NCBI RefSeq assembly: GCF_036962705.1
Contig: NZ_JBALOQ010000027.1
Coordinates: 57,132-121,131, forward strand
DNA: 64,000 nucleotides
From: Ferdinandcohnia sp036962705
GTDB lineage: Bacteria > Bacillota > Bacilli > Bacillales > Bacillaceae_L
Reading direction: 5' to 3'
Of this stretch, positions 1-9,438 are shown piece after piece. Below the pieces are notes generated by a model. That model did not search any database. It saw only the letters and a list, made by a program, of their open reading frames with translations, and was not told the origin of the DNA. The stretch's first letter is position 1. Each line of letters opens with the position of its first letter. A program made the position numbers and the translations under genes.

Positions 1-321
1 TCATATAAGATATTCGACTTAGTATCCAAGAATCCTTTTATTCAACACAACTATTCTTTTTTTGAAGAAAAAAAGAATTTCCTTTGTTCCAGTAATGCAC
101 CTGATAGTTTTAGTAGAATCCTTCACAATCTCTTCTACACTTCTACACCATAACCTAACTTCAATTTAAATGTGTTGCTTAAGAATATGTTTGATTAAAA
201 AAAGACGCCTTCATAATTTAAGTAAGCGCCGTTTGTTGAAGATCCTTGCCTAAATCTTATTCAAGTCCAGCCCATTTAACTTTAACTCGTTACTTCACAT
301 ATTTCTATCTGATAAAAGATA
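1..321. other. Gene-free left edge
   Basis: AT-rich sequence with no open frame that has a start and a credible ribosome binding site. No convincing RNA gene or hairpin with a T-run was seen. It may be the distal part of an intergenic region that continues outside the window. Confidence 0.5.
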
Positions 322-353
322 AATAAAAAGATGATACATTTTAAGGCATCATC
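322..353 (-). terminator. Weak intrinsic terminator after the VOC gene
   Basis: Read on the minus strand, GATGAT and ATCATC form a 6-bp stem around a 12-nt loop, followed by a T-rich tail. It lies about 40 bases past the stop codon of the VOC gene. The stem is short, so this is tentative. Confidence 0.4.
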
Positions 354-392
354 CCTTAGAATATTATACTTGATGACTTTAAACCTTAAAGT

Positions 393-809
393 TTATTCTT
401 GATTAATTGCACTTTCATCGATATAAGCAACTTCCCATAAATGACCGTCTAAATCCTGAAATCCCCTTATATACATAAACCCATGATCTTGGGGCTCACT
501 AAAAGATTTACCACCAGATGACAATGCCTTATTTATTATCTCATCTACTTGATCGCTACTTTCAGCTGAAAAGCAAAGAATTGCTTCGGCAGAAGTAGTA
601 GTATCCACAATTTCCTTCTTACTAAATCCTTTGAATCGTTCCTCAATCATTATCATAGCAAAGATATTCTCACTGATAATCATACAAGATGTGGTCTCAT
701 CGGAGAATTGTGGGTTGAACTCAAAACCAAGCTCCTTGAAAAAATTGGTGGACTTGTTCACGTCTTTTACAGATAAATTGATAAAGATATTTTTGGATGT
801 GAATCCCAT
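393..809 (-). CDS. VOC family (glyoxalase/bleomycin-resistance-like) protein
   Basis: A 138-residue single-module VOC protein. The N-terminus (FINLSVKDVNKSTNFFKELGF) and the C-terminal DPDG-like stretch QDLDGHLWEVAYID are typical of the glyoxalase/dioxygenase fold, with Glu in the WEV segment as a likely metal ligand. An AGGAGG site lies 8 bases before the ATG, fixing the start. Members of this subgroup are often annotated as lactoylglutathione-lyase-like or PhnB-like, but substrate cannot be read from sequence. It stands alone, convergent with nothing and followed by a weak hairpin. Confidence 0.85.
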   Translation of the reverse strand: MGFTSKNIFINLSVKDVNKSTNFFKELGFEFNPQFSDETTSCMIISENIFAMIMIEERFKGFSKKEIVDTTTSAEAILCFSAESSDQVDEIINKALSSGGKSFSEPQDHGFMYIRGFQDLDGHLWEVAYIDESAINQE

Positions 810-940
810 TTTTATTGCCTCCTATGAAAATTACTGGTGAGAAAGCCATGTCACTTTCTCTCAATTTTTCTTTCCGATGCCCCAGAAACCCATATAAATT
901 CCATCAAACTTTTTTAGTATCCCTCATTGTATCTATTTAG

Positions 941-982
941 AACAAGAGGTTCCCGAAAAAATAAATCGGGAACCTCTTGTTT
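941..982 (-). terminator. Intrinsic terminator of the M14 peptidase gene
   Basis: Arms AACAAGAGGTTCCCGA and TCGGGAACCTCTTGTT form a perfect 16-bp stem around a 9-nt loop, with T-runs in both directions. It lies 20 bases after the stop of the minus-strand peptidase gene. Confidence 0.9.
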
Positions 983-1001
983 TATCCTTAACTACTAACC
1001 A

Positions 1002-3824
1002 TTAATTTTCACGGTCACGGCCCATTTCATAGAAGGATTTCTCTATCTTATTATCCTCAGCCTTGACTTCCTTACCTTTCAATTTTCCAATGCCTTTGCC
1101 TTTCTTCATAACTTCAGAGCCAACAGAAGTATAAATGCTATTGGCGATAAGTCGATAGCTGTATTGAGTATGGCCTCTAAAGGCAAGATCATTTGCGAAT
1201 AATGTGATCGTTGAGTCTTCAAAATTTTTCGTAAGGGCGAGGGTTTGCCCCTGCGCTCTTTCGTGCCTTGGCCACCATCCGGATACATAGAAATCATCAG
1301 CATCACTAAAGGTTGCCAATACTTCCACATCTTCCGGTAAGGAGGTAATCCATGTGCCCTGCGTTGAATAGAGCAGTTCATCTTTCTTATAGCCGGAAGT
1401 CAGGCTATGGTCATTAACGACCGCTTTAAACAGTCCTTCATGTCCGCCAGCTGTTCGGGTTACATCGAATCCAGGGAGAGCTCCACTCCTCTTGACAGCG
1501 TTTAAAGCCGAATAGCCAATCCCAACATAAGTTTTTCCTTTTATGTCAATAGGGTTAAATCCTGAACTATCGCTAATGATAACGTCTGCTTCTGCTTGAG
1601 GCACCAAGTTAAAACCAAGCTCTCTTATTGAAAAATTCAATTGGTTAGAACCAGCTACCGCAACCTTTGGCAGCCGCAATTGTTCTGTTTTAATATGATT
1701 GGTTGTCCCTTCAGCTTTTGCTTCGAAATAATAATTTTTTCCATAAGTCTGAAGGTCTTTCGTGTTAACAATAAAGTCGCCTCGATTGATTCCTGCCTTT
1801 GTTTCGGTCGCTTTTTCTACTACTGCCCCTTGTCTCAGCAATTCATTTACAAGTTTAATAGTGTCGTTATTGCTATTAGCCAACACTTGCTTTGGTGTAT
1901 TGCCAACGATTTGACCTGTAGGCAGGGTTACATTATCAACCCTTGACGTATTATTTGCAAACGCATCAGGAACACGAATAGGATGAACATCAAAGCCGCG
2001 CAAATCCGGGAAATTGGTAACAATAGGATCATACATGGCCGCCCAGTCTGAGGAATTTTCCCCTTTGCTGAGCATCGCATTCGCTACACCGCGTTTCGCT
2101 TGCTTCATCGGAACAATGAATGTTCCTTTCAAATACATTGTCCCATTTACCTTCATATTTTTTGTGGTTTGCTCCACCTTTACCCCATTGCGGAGTAAAT
2201 ATTGGACCATCTTATAGGCTTCATGCTTATTTTTTTGTTCTTTCCCATCGGCCGGAATAACATAGTAGTCCGGGAAATAACTGGCGTGTTCTCCTCTTAC
2301 TCGGCCGATTGATTCACCCTCGGCATTTATAAAATATGGATCGACTGCGCGATTATCCTCACCATTGACGCCGCGGGCAAAGATCTCCAGCTGATTTTTA
2401 AATAATTCATCTTTGTTTTCATAAACATAATTGGCAGCACCGAGCCCTGCTCCCTCCATGGCACGATAGCCGTTCTGACCTAACTCAGGAACTTCAATTG
2501 TATGCCCCAATGAACCGTGAAGCATTGCATACATCGGAGTATAAGCCGGTGTCGCATCATCCCAGCCATCAGCCCATGTTTCCGCGGGAATAAAATAAGA
2601 AGTCAGTTTTGAATTACCAATCCCTGCTTGTCCCATCGCATTGGCTTGGTCAATCATAGTATGATAAAGCAGGTCATATTCATAGTTGGGGTTGTGCGGC
2701 GGCGTTGTTGGCTCGATTAAAAACCCGTTAACATACCCATGCTGATCAATGAAAGAAAGCGGCGACCACTTGGCGATTACCTGCGTAACCTGCTGTGTTT
2801 CTACCTGAGTTTGATAATGGTTGTCCCGGTTCAAGTCAAAGCCATTGGCGTTTGCCCTTGTATTTGCCACCCTACCATCAGGATTGTTAGTAAACATATA
2901 AAGGAAGATGACATCATCTAAAACCTTGTCAACATCCAGTGTGACAGATTTTTCATTGGCTCCCTTGCCAGTTGTAAATGTGACCTCTTCATCAAGTGCA
3001 AATTTCTCGAGTAATTCTTTAGATACATCGACACCTTCTGCTTCATCTGGATGGATATTGTTCATCCAAATTGGAACCTGGTAATCGCCTATCGTACCGT
3101 TTTGTAATTTCTCGAGTAAACTTTCCGGATTTTCTAAAGCCGTTGGCAGTGTTTGGTTTAAATACTTATCGACCGCATTCTTATCTTTTGCTAATATCAC
3201 AAAATGGAGATCACGCCCCTTCACGGTCTTGCCAAGGCTTTGATATTCGAGGTAGCGATGATTGTTCGGGTCAGCCTTTGCTTTGGAAATAATTTGATCG
3301 ATTGCAGGCTTTAACTGATCGTAAAAAAGGAATTGGTCGTAAACATTCCATGTGACAGTTGTTGCTGCCTTTGTCTTATTTTCCGGATTCACTAGTGCCA
3401 ATTCATAGTCGCCAATAAACGGTTGATAAAGGGTTCGAATAGATGTTAGATTTTCTCGGTTAAACAGTAATCCAAACTCTAACGTTGCCTTGACTGTTGT
3501 GGTTCCATCGACAAAATGCGGCGCTTCTTTAACAGTAATAACAGGGGCACCATTATAATTGTTACCGCTTGTCCACTTTTTCCACTCAGAAATGCTTTTT
3601 CCGCCAAATTGCCATTGTATTTTCGATAGATCGACATTCTCGCCAAAATCAGCTTGAACGTCGACCGTTCGAACCTCCGTCATGGAAAATAGATTTCTGC
3701 TTGTTTCCAAATTTACTAATTTGAAGTCTTCCGATGCTTCAACTGCCGAGACTGGAAACGCAGTTTGGGCAAAAATAGACAGCATCATGAGCAATGCGAT
3801 CAAACCTGAAAAATGTTTTTTCAT
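1002..3824 (-). CDS. Secreted M14-family zinc carboxypeptidase, large form
   Basis: A 940-residue exported metallopeptidase. Residues 1-28 form a signal peptide with cleavage near PVSA-VEA. The zinc site is visible as HPDE (His258, Glu261) and the later DQHGY (His362); NGFDLNRDN around 328-336 carries the conserved substrate-binding Arg, and TIEVPE (Glu444) fits the catalytic base. About 130 residues precede the peptidase domain and about 450 follow it, far longer than a simple carboxypeptidase A, so the tail is probably a beta-rich accessory module. The C-terminus (KGKGIGKLKGKEVKAEDNK) is very basic, which could favour wall binding. AAAGGATG precedes the ATG. Likely role: extracellular degradation of peptides or wall peptides. 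Confidence 0.85.
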   Translation of the reverse strand: MKKHFSGLIALLMMLSIFAQTAFPVSAVEASEDFKLVNLETSRNLFSMTEVRTVDVQADFGENVDLSKIQWQFGGKSISEWKKWTSGNNYNGAPVITVKEAPHFVDGTTTVKATLEFGLLFNRENLTSIRTLYQPFIGDYELALVNPENKTKAATTVTWNVYDQFLFYDQLKPAIDQIISKAKADPNNHRYLEYQSLGKTVKGRDLHFVILAKDKNAVDKYLNQTLPTALENPESLLEKLQNGTIGDYQVPIWMNNIHPDEAEGVDVSKELLEKFALDEEVTFTTGKGANEKSVTLDVDKVLDDVIFLYMFTNNPDGRVANTRANANGFDLNRDNHYQTQVETQQVTQVIAKWSPLSFIDQHGYVNGFLIEPTTPPHNPNYEYDLLYHTMIDQANAMGQAGIGNSKLTSYFIPAETWADGWDDATPAYTPMYAMLHGSLGHTIEVPELGQNGYRAMEGAGLGAANYVYENKDELFKNQLEIFARGVNGEDNRAVDPYFINAEGESIGRVRGEHASYFPDYYVIPADGKEQKNKHEAYKMVQYLLRNGVKVEQTTKNMKVNGTMYLKGTFIVPMKQAKRGVANAMLSKGENSSDWAAMYDPIVTNFPDLRGFDVHPIRVPDAFANNTSRVDNVTLPTGQIVGNTPKQVLANSNNDTIKLVNELLRQGAVVEKATETKAGINRGDFIVNTKDLQTYGKNYYFEAKAEGTTNHIKTEQLRLPKVAVAGSNQLNFSIRELGFNLVPQAEADVIISDSSGFNPIDIKGKTYVGIGYSALNAVKRSGALPGFDVTRTAGGHEGLFKAVVNDHSLTSGYKKDELLYSTQGTWITSLPEDVEVLATFSDADDFYVSGWWPRHERAQGQTLALTKNFEDSTITLFANDLAFRGHTQYSYRLIANSIYTSVGSEVMKKGKGIGKLKGKEVKAEDNKIEKSFYEMGRDREN

Positions 3825-4232
3825 AGAATCATCCTTTCTATGTATTTTTTAATAGATTACTAGTTTAATGTAACAGAATATTCGGAAAATTATTGCCGAA
3901 TTATAGGAAAAACATCTAGTATCTTTCGACAAATTGTGAGTACCGGTGGAAAGGGTAGGGGGAAAAACATCAACAAATTATGAAGCAAGGAACAAGTGAG
4001 GACTTTTCGAAGTCTTAACACTTTATGAAAATGGTGTATTGCTCAATTACCCCAATTTGATTTGGGTATTGAAAATTCGTTGCGGAAGTTTTTGCTATTT
4101 ATCAATCTGTTGGGTTCATCCCTGTTATTATTGGGCTTGCTTCCTTCTTTAAAAGGAAGCAAACGCTATATTTGGTTGACTTGGATTACCGCATCCGTTA
4201 CTTGAATAAGGCTAAAAAAATTACATCCGTTA
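3825..4232. other. Intergenic region with a perfect hairpin
   Basis: No intact gene. TTGCTTCCTT (4137-4146) pairs perfectly with AAGGAAGCAA (4153-4162) around a 6-nt loop, without a T-run. A plus-strand frame across 4082-4200 reads as a hydrophobic stretch followed by basic residues and may be a decayed membrane-protein end, but there is no start or family match. The region lies upstream of the peptidase and downstream of the HAD gene. Confidence 0.4.
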
Positions 4233-4883
4233 CTACTGTTCATACCTTAAATTTTCAAATGCACGTATGAATTCATTTACCTTACTTAACTTTTGGTCTG
4301 GTTGAACACTAAATTCTAATGTCTGATAATTTGGCAACCACTGTACTCCGATTGTATGTACGTTAGCTTGTTTACCAGCAAGAATGTCAGCGTCACTATC
4401 TCCTAAAAAAATAGCATCCGTATTTTTTATGTTAAGCTGTGCTAATGCCTTGTTTATCCCCTCTGGATGAGGTTTGGGTATCGTAACATCATCTCCAGTA
4501 ATGATCACATCAAATATGTCGTTCATATTAAGGCAATCTAATGAGATAAGTAGACTTCTGCTTGCTTTTCCTGTTACGATCCCCAATTTATAGCCTTCTC
4601 TTTTTAACAGTAGAAGTAAATCGTTAATCTCCTTATTCTCTAGAACAAGGTCTTGATGCTTTTCACTATATTTTTCATAATATAATTCAATAGCTTTATC
4701 ATGATTTGAGTCGTTAAGATTTTCTCTGATGATTCCAGTCTCAGACGGACCGAACATTGCCTTTATTTCATCTGGCGTAACTTCGGTGTTATCAAATTCC
4801 TTAAAAACAGCTTGAAACGCATAGAAACAAACTGGCAAAGTATCAGCAAGAGTACCATCAAAATCAAAAATAATCGCTTTCAT
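4233..4883 (-). CDS. HAD family hydrolase (phosphoglycolate phosphatase-like)
   Basis: A 216-residue HAD subfamily IA phosphatase. Motif I FDFDGTLADT is at residues 5-14 with the nucleophilic Asp, motif II is in VTGKAS, and motif IV is GDSDAD, with KPHPEG giving the motif III Lys. A helical cap (residues 15-80) matches PGP/PpaX-type enzymes. The open frame extends 17 codons upstream, but AAAGGGTGTG lies just before the ATG at 4883, so that start is chosen. Substrate is unknown; small phosphorylated metabolites are typical. It is divergent from the RNA-repair operon, with about 300 bases between them. Confidence 0.85.
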   Translation of the reverse strand: MKAIIFDFDGTLADTLPVCFYAFQAVFKEFDNTEVTPDEIKAMFGPSETGIIRENLNDSNHDKAIELYYEKYSEKHQDLVLENKEINDLLLLLKREGYKLGIVTGKASRSLLISLDCLNMNDIFDVIITGDDVTIPKPHPEGINKALAQLNIKNTDAIFLGDSDADILAGKQANVHTIGVQWLPNYQTLEFSVQPDQKLSKVNEFIRAFENLRYEQ

Positions 4884-5180
4884 AACTACACACCCTTTTT
4901 TAAAATATTGTATAGAAATAATATTTATTAACACAAGCCAATATTCCTTCTTCTAGTAAACTACAGCGTTTTAAAAAAATAAACCCGCTTTCTGAATCTT
5001 CAACAAAAATAAATAAAAATCCTTCTTAGGGTATTGCTCCCTACGTTTAAGTTTCCTTTACTTCATTATTGGTGATATTAGTGATATGGAAAAACATTAA
5101 AAATTAATAAAGTAAGAAGGATAATAAAAACATTAATCGAAATTTTACACAAATAGCATTCATTTTAGGAGGTGTCTACA

Positions 5181-6440
5181 ATGGCGGTTTTTCAGATACG
5201 ATCATCCAATCCAAGGTTTTCTTTTGCCGTAGGGAAAAATCCAAACTCAGGTATGGTGTTGAGAACCGTACGCAAGGGAAAGATCTTAGGTTGGTTTTCC
5301 GATTCTAATACATATAATGTATATTTCAAGGATGCTGAAAATGAGGTCTCCTATCCAAAGGATAAAGATGAGCATTTTGAGTATTTAAATGTATCTCGTT
5401 ATAACACACCACTTTTCCCTCTCAACGTCGTGGCTAATTTATTTTCAACAGCATCAAAAAAGCACCATGATGACGATATAGAAGGATATGAGCACCAACT
5501 AATGGTGAATCTTGTCCAAGTCGAACAGATTCGGTATTTGCATTTTTTTGAATTACATTTTAAGGATTTTGAATTAATTTGGGAGGAACTTGCGTATCAA
5601 AACTATCGAATTACCATTAAAACAAAGAAAACACTCTATGAGCTCTTTAATTATAGCAATACCTTATTTATGTTTTTGTCATTGATGAACCGAACTTATT
5701 TTGACATAACGAATGATACCATTGAAAAATATATCCGTAGCATTAATGCGATTGATGCACCCTTTTTCATTCGTTATTTGTTTGTCAGAAACGTGCTTAC
5801 GAACAAAGAGATATTCCATCGATACAAAGGACTCATCGAAGAAACATCACGGCATAAAATTGATTTTGCCTTTGGAAATACAGCTCTCCAACGAAAAGAT
5901 TGGATTACTCAGCAGCTTGAGTTTCAATTGCCTATCATTGATGTCGGCTGTGGTGAGGGTGCCTATACCATACCTTTTAGTAAAAAAATTGCTCCCCATC
6001 TTGTCCATTCGATCGACATTGATGAGGATGCACTGTTAAAAGTATCGCAAAAAGCAGAACGCCAGGACATTTCAAATATTGTTCTTTACGAATCTATTGA
6101 TCATTTTCTAGAAAAAGACACAAAGGAATTAGCCGACGTTCTCTTAACAGAGGTAATCGAGCATATGGATGAAAAATCTGCTGAAGAATTGATTTTAAAA
6201 ATTATTCATCATGTGAATTGTAATAAGTTGATTATTACGACACCAAATCGTGATTTTAACCAATTTTACAATATCGAGTTACGTCATAATGACCATCATT
6301 GGGAAATGAATGAACAGGAATTTAAAAGCTGGATTCAATCTATCATTCCCCCTGAGTTGAACTATTCTCACTATGGAATTGGCGACAATGTGAACGGGAT
6401 CCACACCACCCAAGGACTAGTATTAACAAGAAAAAACTGA
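5181..6440 (+). CDS. hen1: Hen1-type RNA 3'-terminal ribose 2'-O-methyltransferase
   Basis: 419 residues. The C-terminal half is a Hen1 methyltransferase: AdoMet loop DVGCGEG (254-260), the EVIEH metal-ligand motif (Glu324, Glu327, His328), then TTPNRDFN and RHNDHHWEM (368-376) supplying the remaining His ligands. These are Hen1 hallmarks. The N-terminal 220 residues are divergent, but the EYLNVSRYNTPLFPLNVVAN stretch resembles the bacterial Hen1 N-terminal module that activates the Pnkp ligase. TTAGGAGGTG lies 6 bases before the ATG at 5181; the upstream in-frame GTG overlaps that site. The gene directly precedes pnkp. Known role of the family: marks repaired RNA 3' ends with 2'-O-methyl to block renewed ribotoxin cleavage. 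Confidence 0.88.
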   Translation: MAVFQIRSSNPRFSFAVGKNPNSGMVLRTVRKGKILGWFSDSNTYNVYFKDAENEVSYPKDKDEHFEYLNVSRYNTPLFPLNVVANLFSTASKKHHDDDIEGYEHQLMVNLVQVEQIRYLHFFELHFKDFELIWEELAYQNYRITIKTKKTLYELFNYSNTLFMFLSLMNRTYFDITNDTIEKYIRSINAIDAPFFIRYLFVRNVLTNKEIFHRYKGLIEETSRHKIDFAFGNTALQRKDWITQQLEFQLPIIDVGCGEGAYTIPFSKKIAPHLVHSIDIDEDALLKVSQKAERQDISNIVLYESIDHFLEKDTKELADVLLTEVIEHMDEKSAEELILKIIHHVNCNKLIITTPNRDFNQFYNIELRHNDHHWEMNEQEFKSWIQSIIPPELNYSHYGIGDNVNGIHTTQGLVLTRKN

Positions 6441-6470
6441 TTGCAGATCATTTTTAGGAGGGGAAATCGA

Positions 6471-9077
6471 ATGAAAATCGAGACGAAACTTCATACGATT
6501 TATATGTTGATCGGTCCAACCGAATGTGGGAAATCGACGTTTGCCAAAAATGTTTTGATTCCCCAATTACAGTTTTATGATGAAGAAAAAAATTACCGGA
6601 GTAATGTCCAGTACCTATCAAGTGATGATATACGCCAGGAGATCCTTGGCTTTCCTTATGATAAATATGATTCGATGATGATGGAGTCCTCTGCCCAAGC
6701 GTTTGACCTACTTTTTCATAAGCTAAGAGCTGTGACGAGTTTTCCTGCTAATGCAGATTTTGTGATTGTGGATACAACGGGTCTTGCAGAAGATTTCCGA
6801 AAAAAAGTAACGGCAATCGCTAAGGAAAATCACTATCGCCTAGAGACAATCGTTTTTGATTATAAAAACATTAAAGACTATTACGACTCTGAACGCAGTA
6901 AAAAGGTGATCGCAACACATGTCAATCGAATGAGGCGTGATGTACTACCCACATTAAAGCGTAGTGACTTCGATGACATACATCGAATTCGTACAAAAAA
7001 CTTTCTACAACCAGATTTATATGAAATTGTGGTTGTAGATTTGAATGATTATGTAACTCATATACTTCCTCACCATTACTATTACATCATCATTGGGGAT
7101 GTTCATGAATCATTGGAGACGTTACAAAAAATGATTACTTTGCACGGATTTACTATTCTCGATGGTAAAATTCAGGTAACCTCAAAGAGTGGGAATAAAA
7201 AATTTGTGCTAATTGGCGATTTTATCGATAAAGGAAAAAACACGAAAGCAACCATTGAGTTTCTTTATCAAAATCGAGAATTCTTTTATTTTGTTAAAGG
7301 AAATCACGAAAACTTTATCTCTAAATATCTAAATGACGAAATTCAAAATGTGGATCCTCACTTGCTAGACAACTTTTTTACTTCCGTTCCTGCTTTAAAA
7401 GCAGATCCTGAGTTGCAATCGAAGTTTCAGGTTATTGTGGATTTATCGCGTGATTTTTATAGATTTATCGGCAAAAGGAGTAACAGCTTTTACTTAACAC
7501 ACTCTCCTTGTCATAATCAATATATTGGAAAAATGGATACAACCTCACGTCGAAATCAACGTCGGTTTGCAACTGATTTTGAGGCAGATATCGAAGAGCA
7601 GCTACGCTTTTTGGAAAATGAAAGTGGGAGTAATTTTCCATACCATGTATTTGGTCATGTGGCCACAAAAGAAGTAGTGCGTATGAAAAATAAAATTGGA
7701 ATCGATACAGGTTGTATATCAGGAAATACCTTAACAAGTGTAACCTTACAAACATCTAAGCCACTATTTAAGAGTGTTCCTTCTGCCGACAAGACTGCAA
7801 ATGAAGAACCAGAACTAGATGGAAATAAGACTCCATTTTCTAACGAGTTACCATCAGCGTTCTCTTCCAAGACAAAGGAAGTAAAGCTGATTGAATTGAG
7901 TGAAAGTGATCAAAAACGATTAGATTACGTACTTCATAATAAAGTTAATTTTATCTCAGGCACGATGAGCCCTGCCGACAAGGATTTTCGAATGAATGAA
8001 CTCGAAAGCTTAACAAAAGGGTTAGATTTTTTCAAAGATGCTGGTGTAAGTGAAGTAGTTCTTCAACCGAAGTATATGGGTTCCCGCTGTAATATTTACT
8101 TATCCCGAGATGTAGAGAAGTGTTATGCAGTGAGTCGAAATGGATATAAAATTACTCATATTGATTTAACACAGGTGTTCCGCCAACTCCAAGTAAAATT
8201 TTCTGCATGGATGGATGAAAAAGCAATCGATATGATCATATTTGATGGTGAGCTGCTCCCTTGGAATGCACTTGGAAAAGGATTAATTGATCGACAGTTT
8301 GATGTCGTCGCCAAGGCACTTGAAACAGAAATTGACTTTTTGAAAGAATTTGGTTTCGAAAATCAGTTCTTGGATGTAGTTAGAGGATATGAATCAAGTG
8401 GGTTTGAGGAAGCAAAGTCTAGGCACTCTAAAAAAGACTTGATTGCTCATTTTGGTATGAACAATTATCAAACATACAAGGGTTTAAAGGATATGATCGA
8501 TAAAACACATACCTTATCCGAGCAGGAGAATGCCTATCAAACATTCCGTAAACAGTTAGATCTTTATGCAAGGGATCAAGAGCTAGAATATAAGCCATTT
8601 TCAATATTAAAAGTGGTTTATTCAAATGGTGATGAGGAAATTCCTGATATGAAAACATCGGAAATGTTCTCGTTTATAAGTGAAGATGAATACATGATTG
8701 TAAATGTACAGGAGTCGTACGATGGTGCTTTGGAATTTTTCAAGAGGCTGACGTTTGAACGCGGTATGGAAGGTGTAGTCATTAAGCCAGAGATACCACA
8801 GGATAATCTAGTACCGTTTATGAAAGTACGGAACCCAGAATATCTTACGATTGTGTACGGTTATGATTATCGGTTCCCAAACAAATATACTAAGCTTATG
8901 AAGCAAAAAAACATCAAGAAAAAGATCCAAAAATCGTTAATCGAATACAAATTGGGAATGGAAATGCTTCAAACCCGACTTGACGAGATTGGCCCAGAAA
9001 ACAAAGCTTACAAGCAAACCGTCGCAAATCTCATCTTTGAAGAAAGGCAAGAACAAGATATTGATCCAAGACTCTAG
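6471..9077 (+). CDS. pnkp: Bacterial Pnkp: RNA 5'-kinase / 3'-phosphatase / ligase
   Basis: 868 residues, about the length of Clostridium thermocellum Pnkp. The kinase domain has P-loop GPTECGKST (15-23). The metallophosphatase has GDVH (209-212), GDFIDKGKN (249-257), GNHE (277-280) and FGHVA (394-398); the usual GDxxDRG Arg is Lys here (K254). The ligase domain has nucleotidyl-transfer motif KYMGSR (Lys534), FDGEL (591-595), EGVVIKPE (767-774) and MKVRNPEYL (784-792), with the helical insert characteristic of Pnkp between motifs III and IV. AGGAGGGG precedes the ATG at 6471, 30 bases after hen1. Family role: heals and seals RNA cut by ribotoxins. Linker 430-470 is low in conserved motifs. 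Confidence 0.92.
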   Translation: MKIETKLHTIYMLIGPTECGKSTFAKNVLIPQLQFYDEEKNYRSNVQYLSSDDIRQEILGFPYDKYDSMMMESSAQAFDLLFHKLRAVTSFPANADFVIVDTTGLAEDFRKKVTAIAKENHYRLETIVFDYKNIKDYYDSERSKKVIATHVNRMRRDVLPTLKRSDFDDIHRIRTKNFLQPDLYEIVVVDLNDYVTHILPHHYYYIIIGDVHESLETLQKMITLHGFTILDGKIQVTSKSGNKKFVLIGDFIDKGKNTKATIEFLYQNREFFYFVKGNHENFISKYLNDEIQNVDPHLLDNFFTSVPALKADPELQSKFQVIVDLSRDFYRFIGKRSNSFYLTHSPCHNQYIGKMDTTSRRNQRRFATDFEADIEEQLRFLENESGSNFPYHVFGHVATKEVVRMKNKIGIDTGCISGNTLTSVTLQTSKPLFKSVPSADKTANEEPELDGNKTPFSNELPSAFSSKTKEVKLIELSESDQKRLDYVLHNKVNFISGTMSPADKDFRMNELESLTKGLDFFKDAGVSEVVLQPKYMGSRCNIYLSRDVEKCYAVSRNGYKITHIDLTQVFRQLQVKFSAWMDEKAIDMIIFDGELLPWNALGKGLIDRQFDVVAKALETEIDFLKEFGFENQFLDVVRGYESSGFEEAKSRHSKKDLIAHFGMNNYQTYKGLKDMIDKTHTLSEQENAYQTFRKQLDLYARDQELEYKPFSILKVVYSNGDEEIPDMKTSEMFSFISEDEYMIVNVQESYDGALEFFKRLTFERGMEGVVIKPEIPQDNLVPFMKVRNPEYLTIVYGYDYRFPNKYTKLMKQKNIKKKIQKSLIEYKLGMEMLQTRLDEIGPENKAYKQTVANLIFEERQEQDIDPRL

Positions 9078-9137
9078 ACAAGTTATAGCCCCAAATATAT
9101 TATGGGTTTATGTTTAAAATATCAGGTAGGTTATTCT

Positions 9138-9323
9138 ATGAAGTTATATACACTAAAAACGCGATTTAGGGGATTTAAAAAAGGAACACAGTTTTACTTA
9201 ATTGCTGAATCTGAATTTATCGGGGTTAAAGAGTATGTATTGAGAACGAAAGATTTAACAGATAGTATATCGATCTCAGAAAATGAACTTCTTAAAAACT
9301 TTATTTTCATAAAAACTCTTTAA
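9138..9323 (+). CDS. Small unknown protein downstream of pnkp
   Basis: 61 residues (MKLYTLKTRFRGFKKG...), rich in Lys and aromatic residues, with no membrane segment and no family I recognise. A weak AGGTAGG lies 7 bases before this ATG; the frame is open a further 12 codons upstream without a better site. It follows pnkp by 60 bases on the same strand with no terminator between, so co-transcription is possible. A beta-rich fold is plausible from alternating hydrophobic residues. Whether it belongs functionally with the RNA-repair pair is unknown. Confidence 0.5.
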   Translation: MKLYTLKTRFRGFKKGTQFYLIAESEFIGVKEYVLRTKDLTDSISISENELLKNFIFIKTL

Positions 9324-9387
9324 TCAGTTCCCATTTATATTAATTGAAGGAAGACTTTAAGTTTTAAAAAGGGTCCTTACGTTAACC

Positions 9388-9413
9388 AGGTTCGTCCAGT
9401 ACAAGACGAACCT
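9388..9413. terminator. Hairpin between the repair operon and the next convergent gene
   Basis: AGGTTCGTC pairs perfectly with GACGAACCT around an 8-nt loop, between convergent genes ending at 9323 and 9439. There is no T-run on either side, so it is either a weak bidirectional terminator or a transcript-end stabiliser. Confidence 0.45.
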
Positions 9414-9438
9414 TACACTTGTATTCAATTTACATCTA

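Noticed and set aside
1106..1381. Minus-strand open frame inside the M14 gene
   Set aside because: Shadow of the peptidase gene in another frame, no family and no ribosome site.
4082..4230. Plus-strand hydrophobic frame that could be a gene end
   Set aside because: No start, no ribosome site and no recognisable family; it also runs into the HAD gene.
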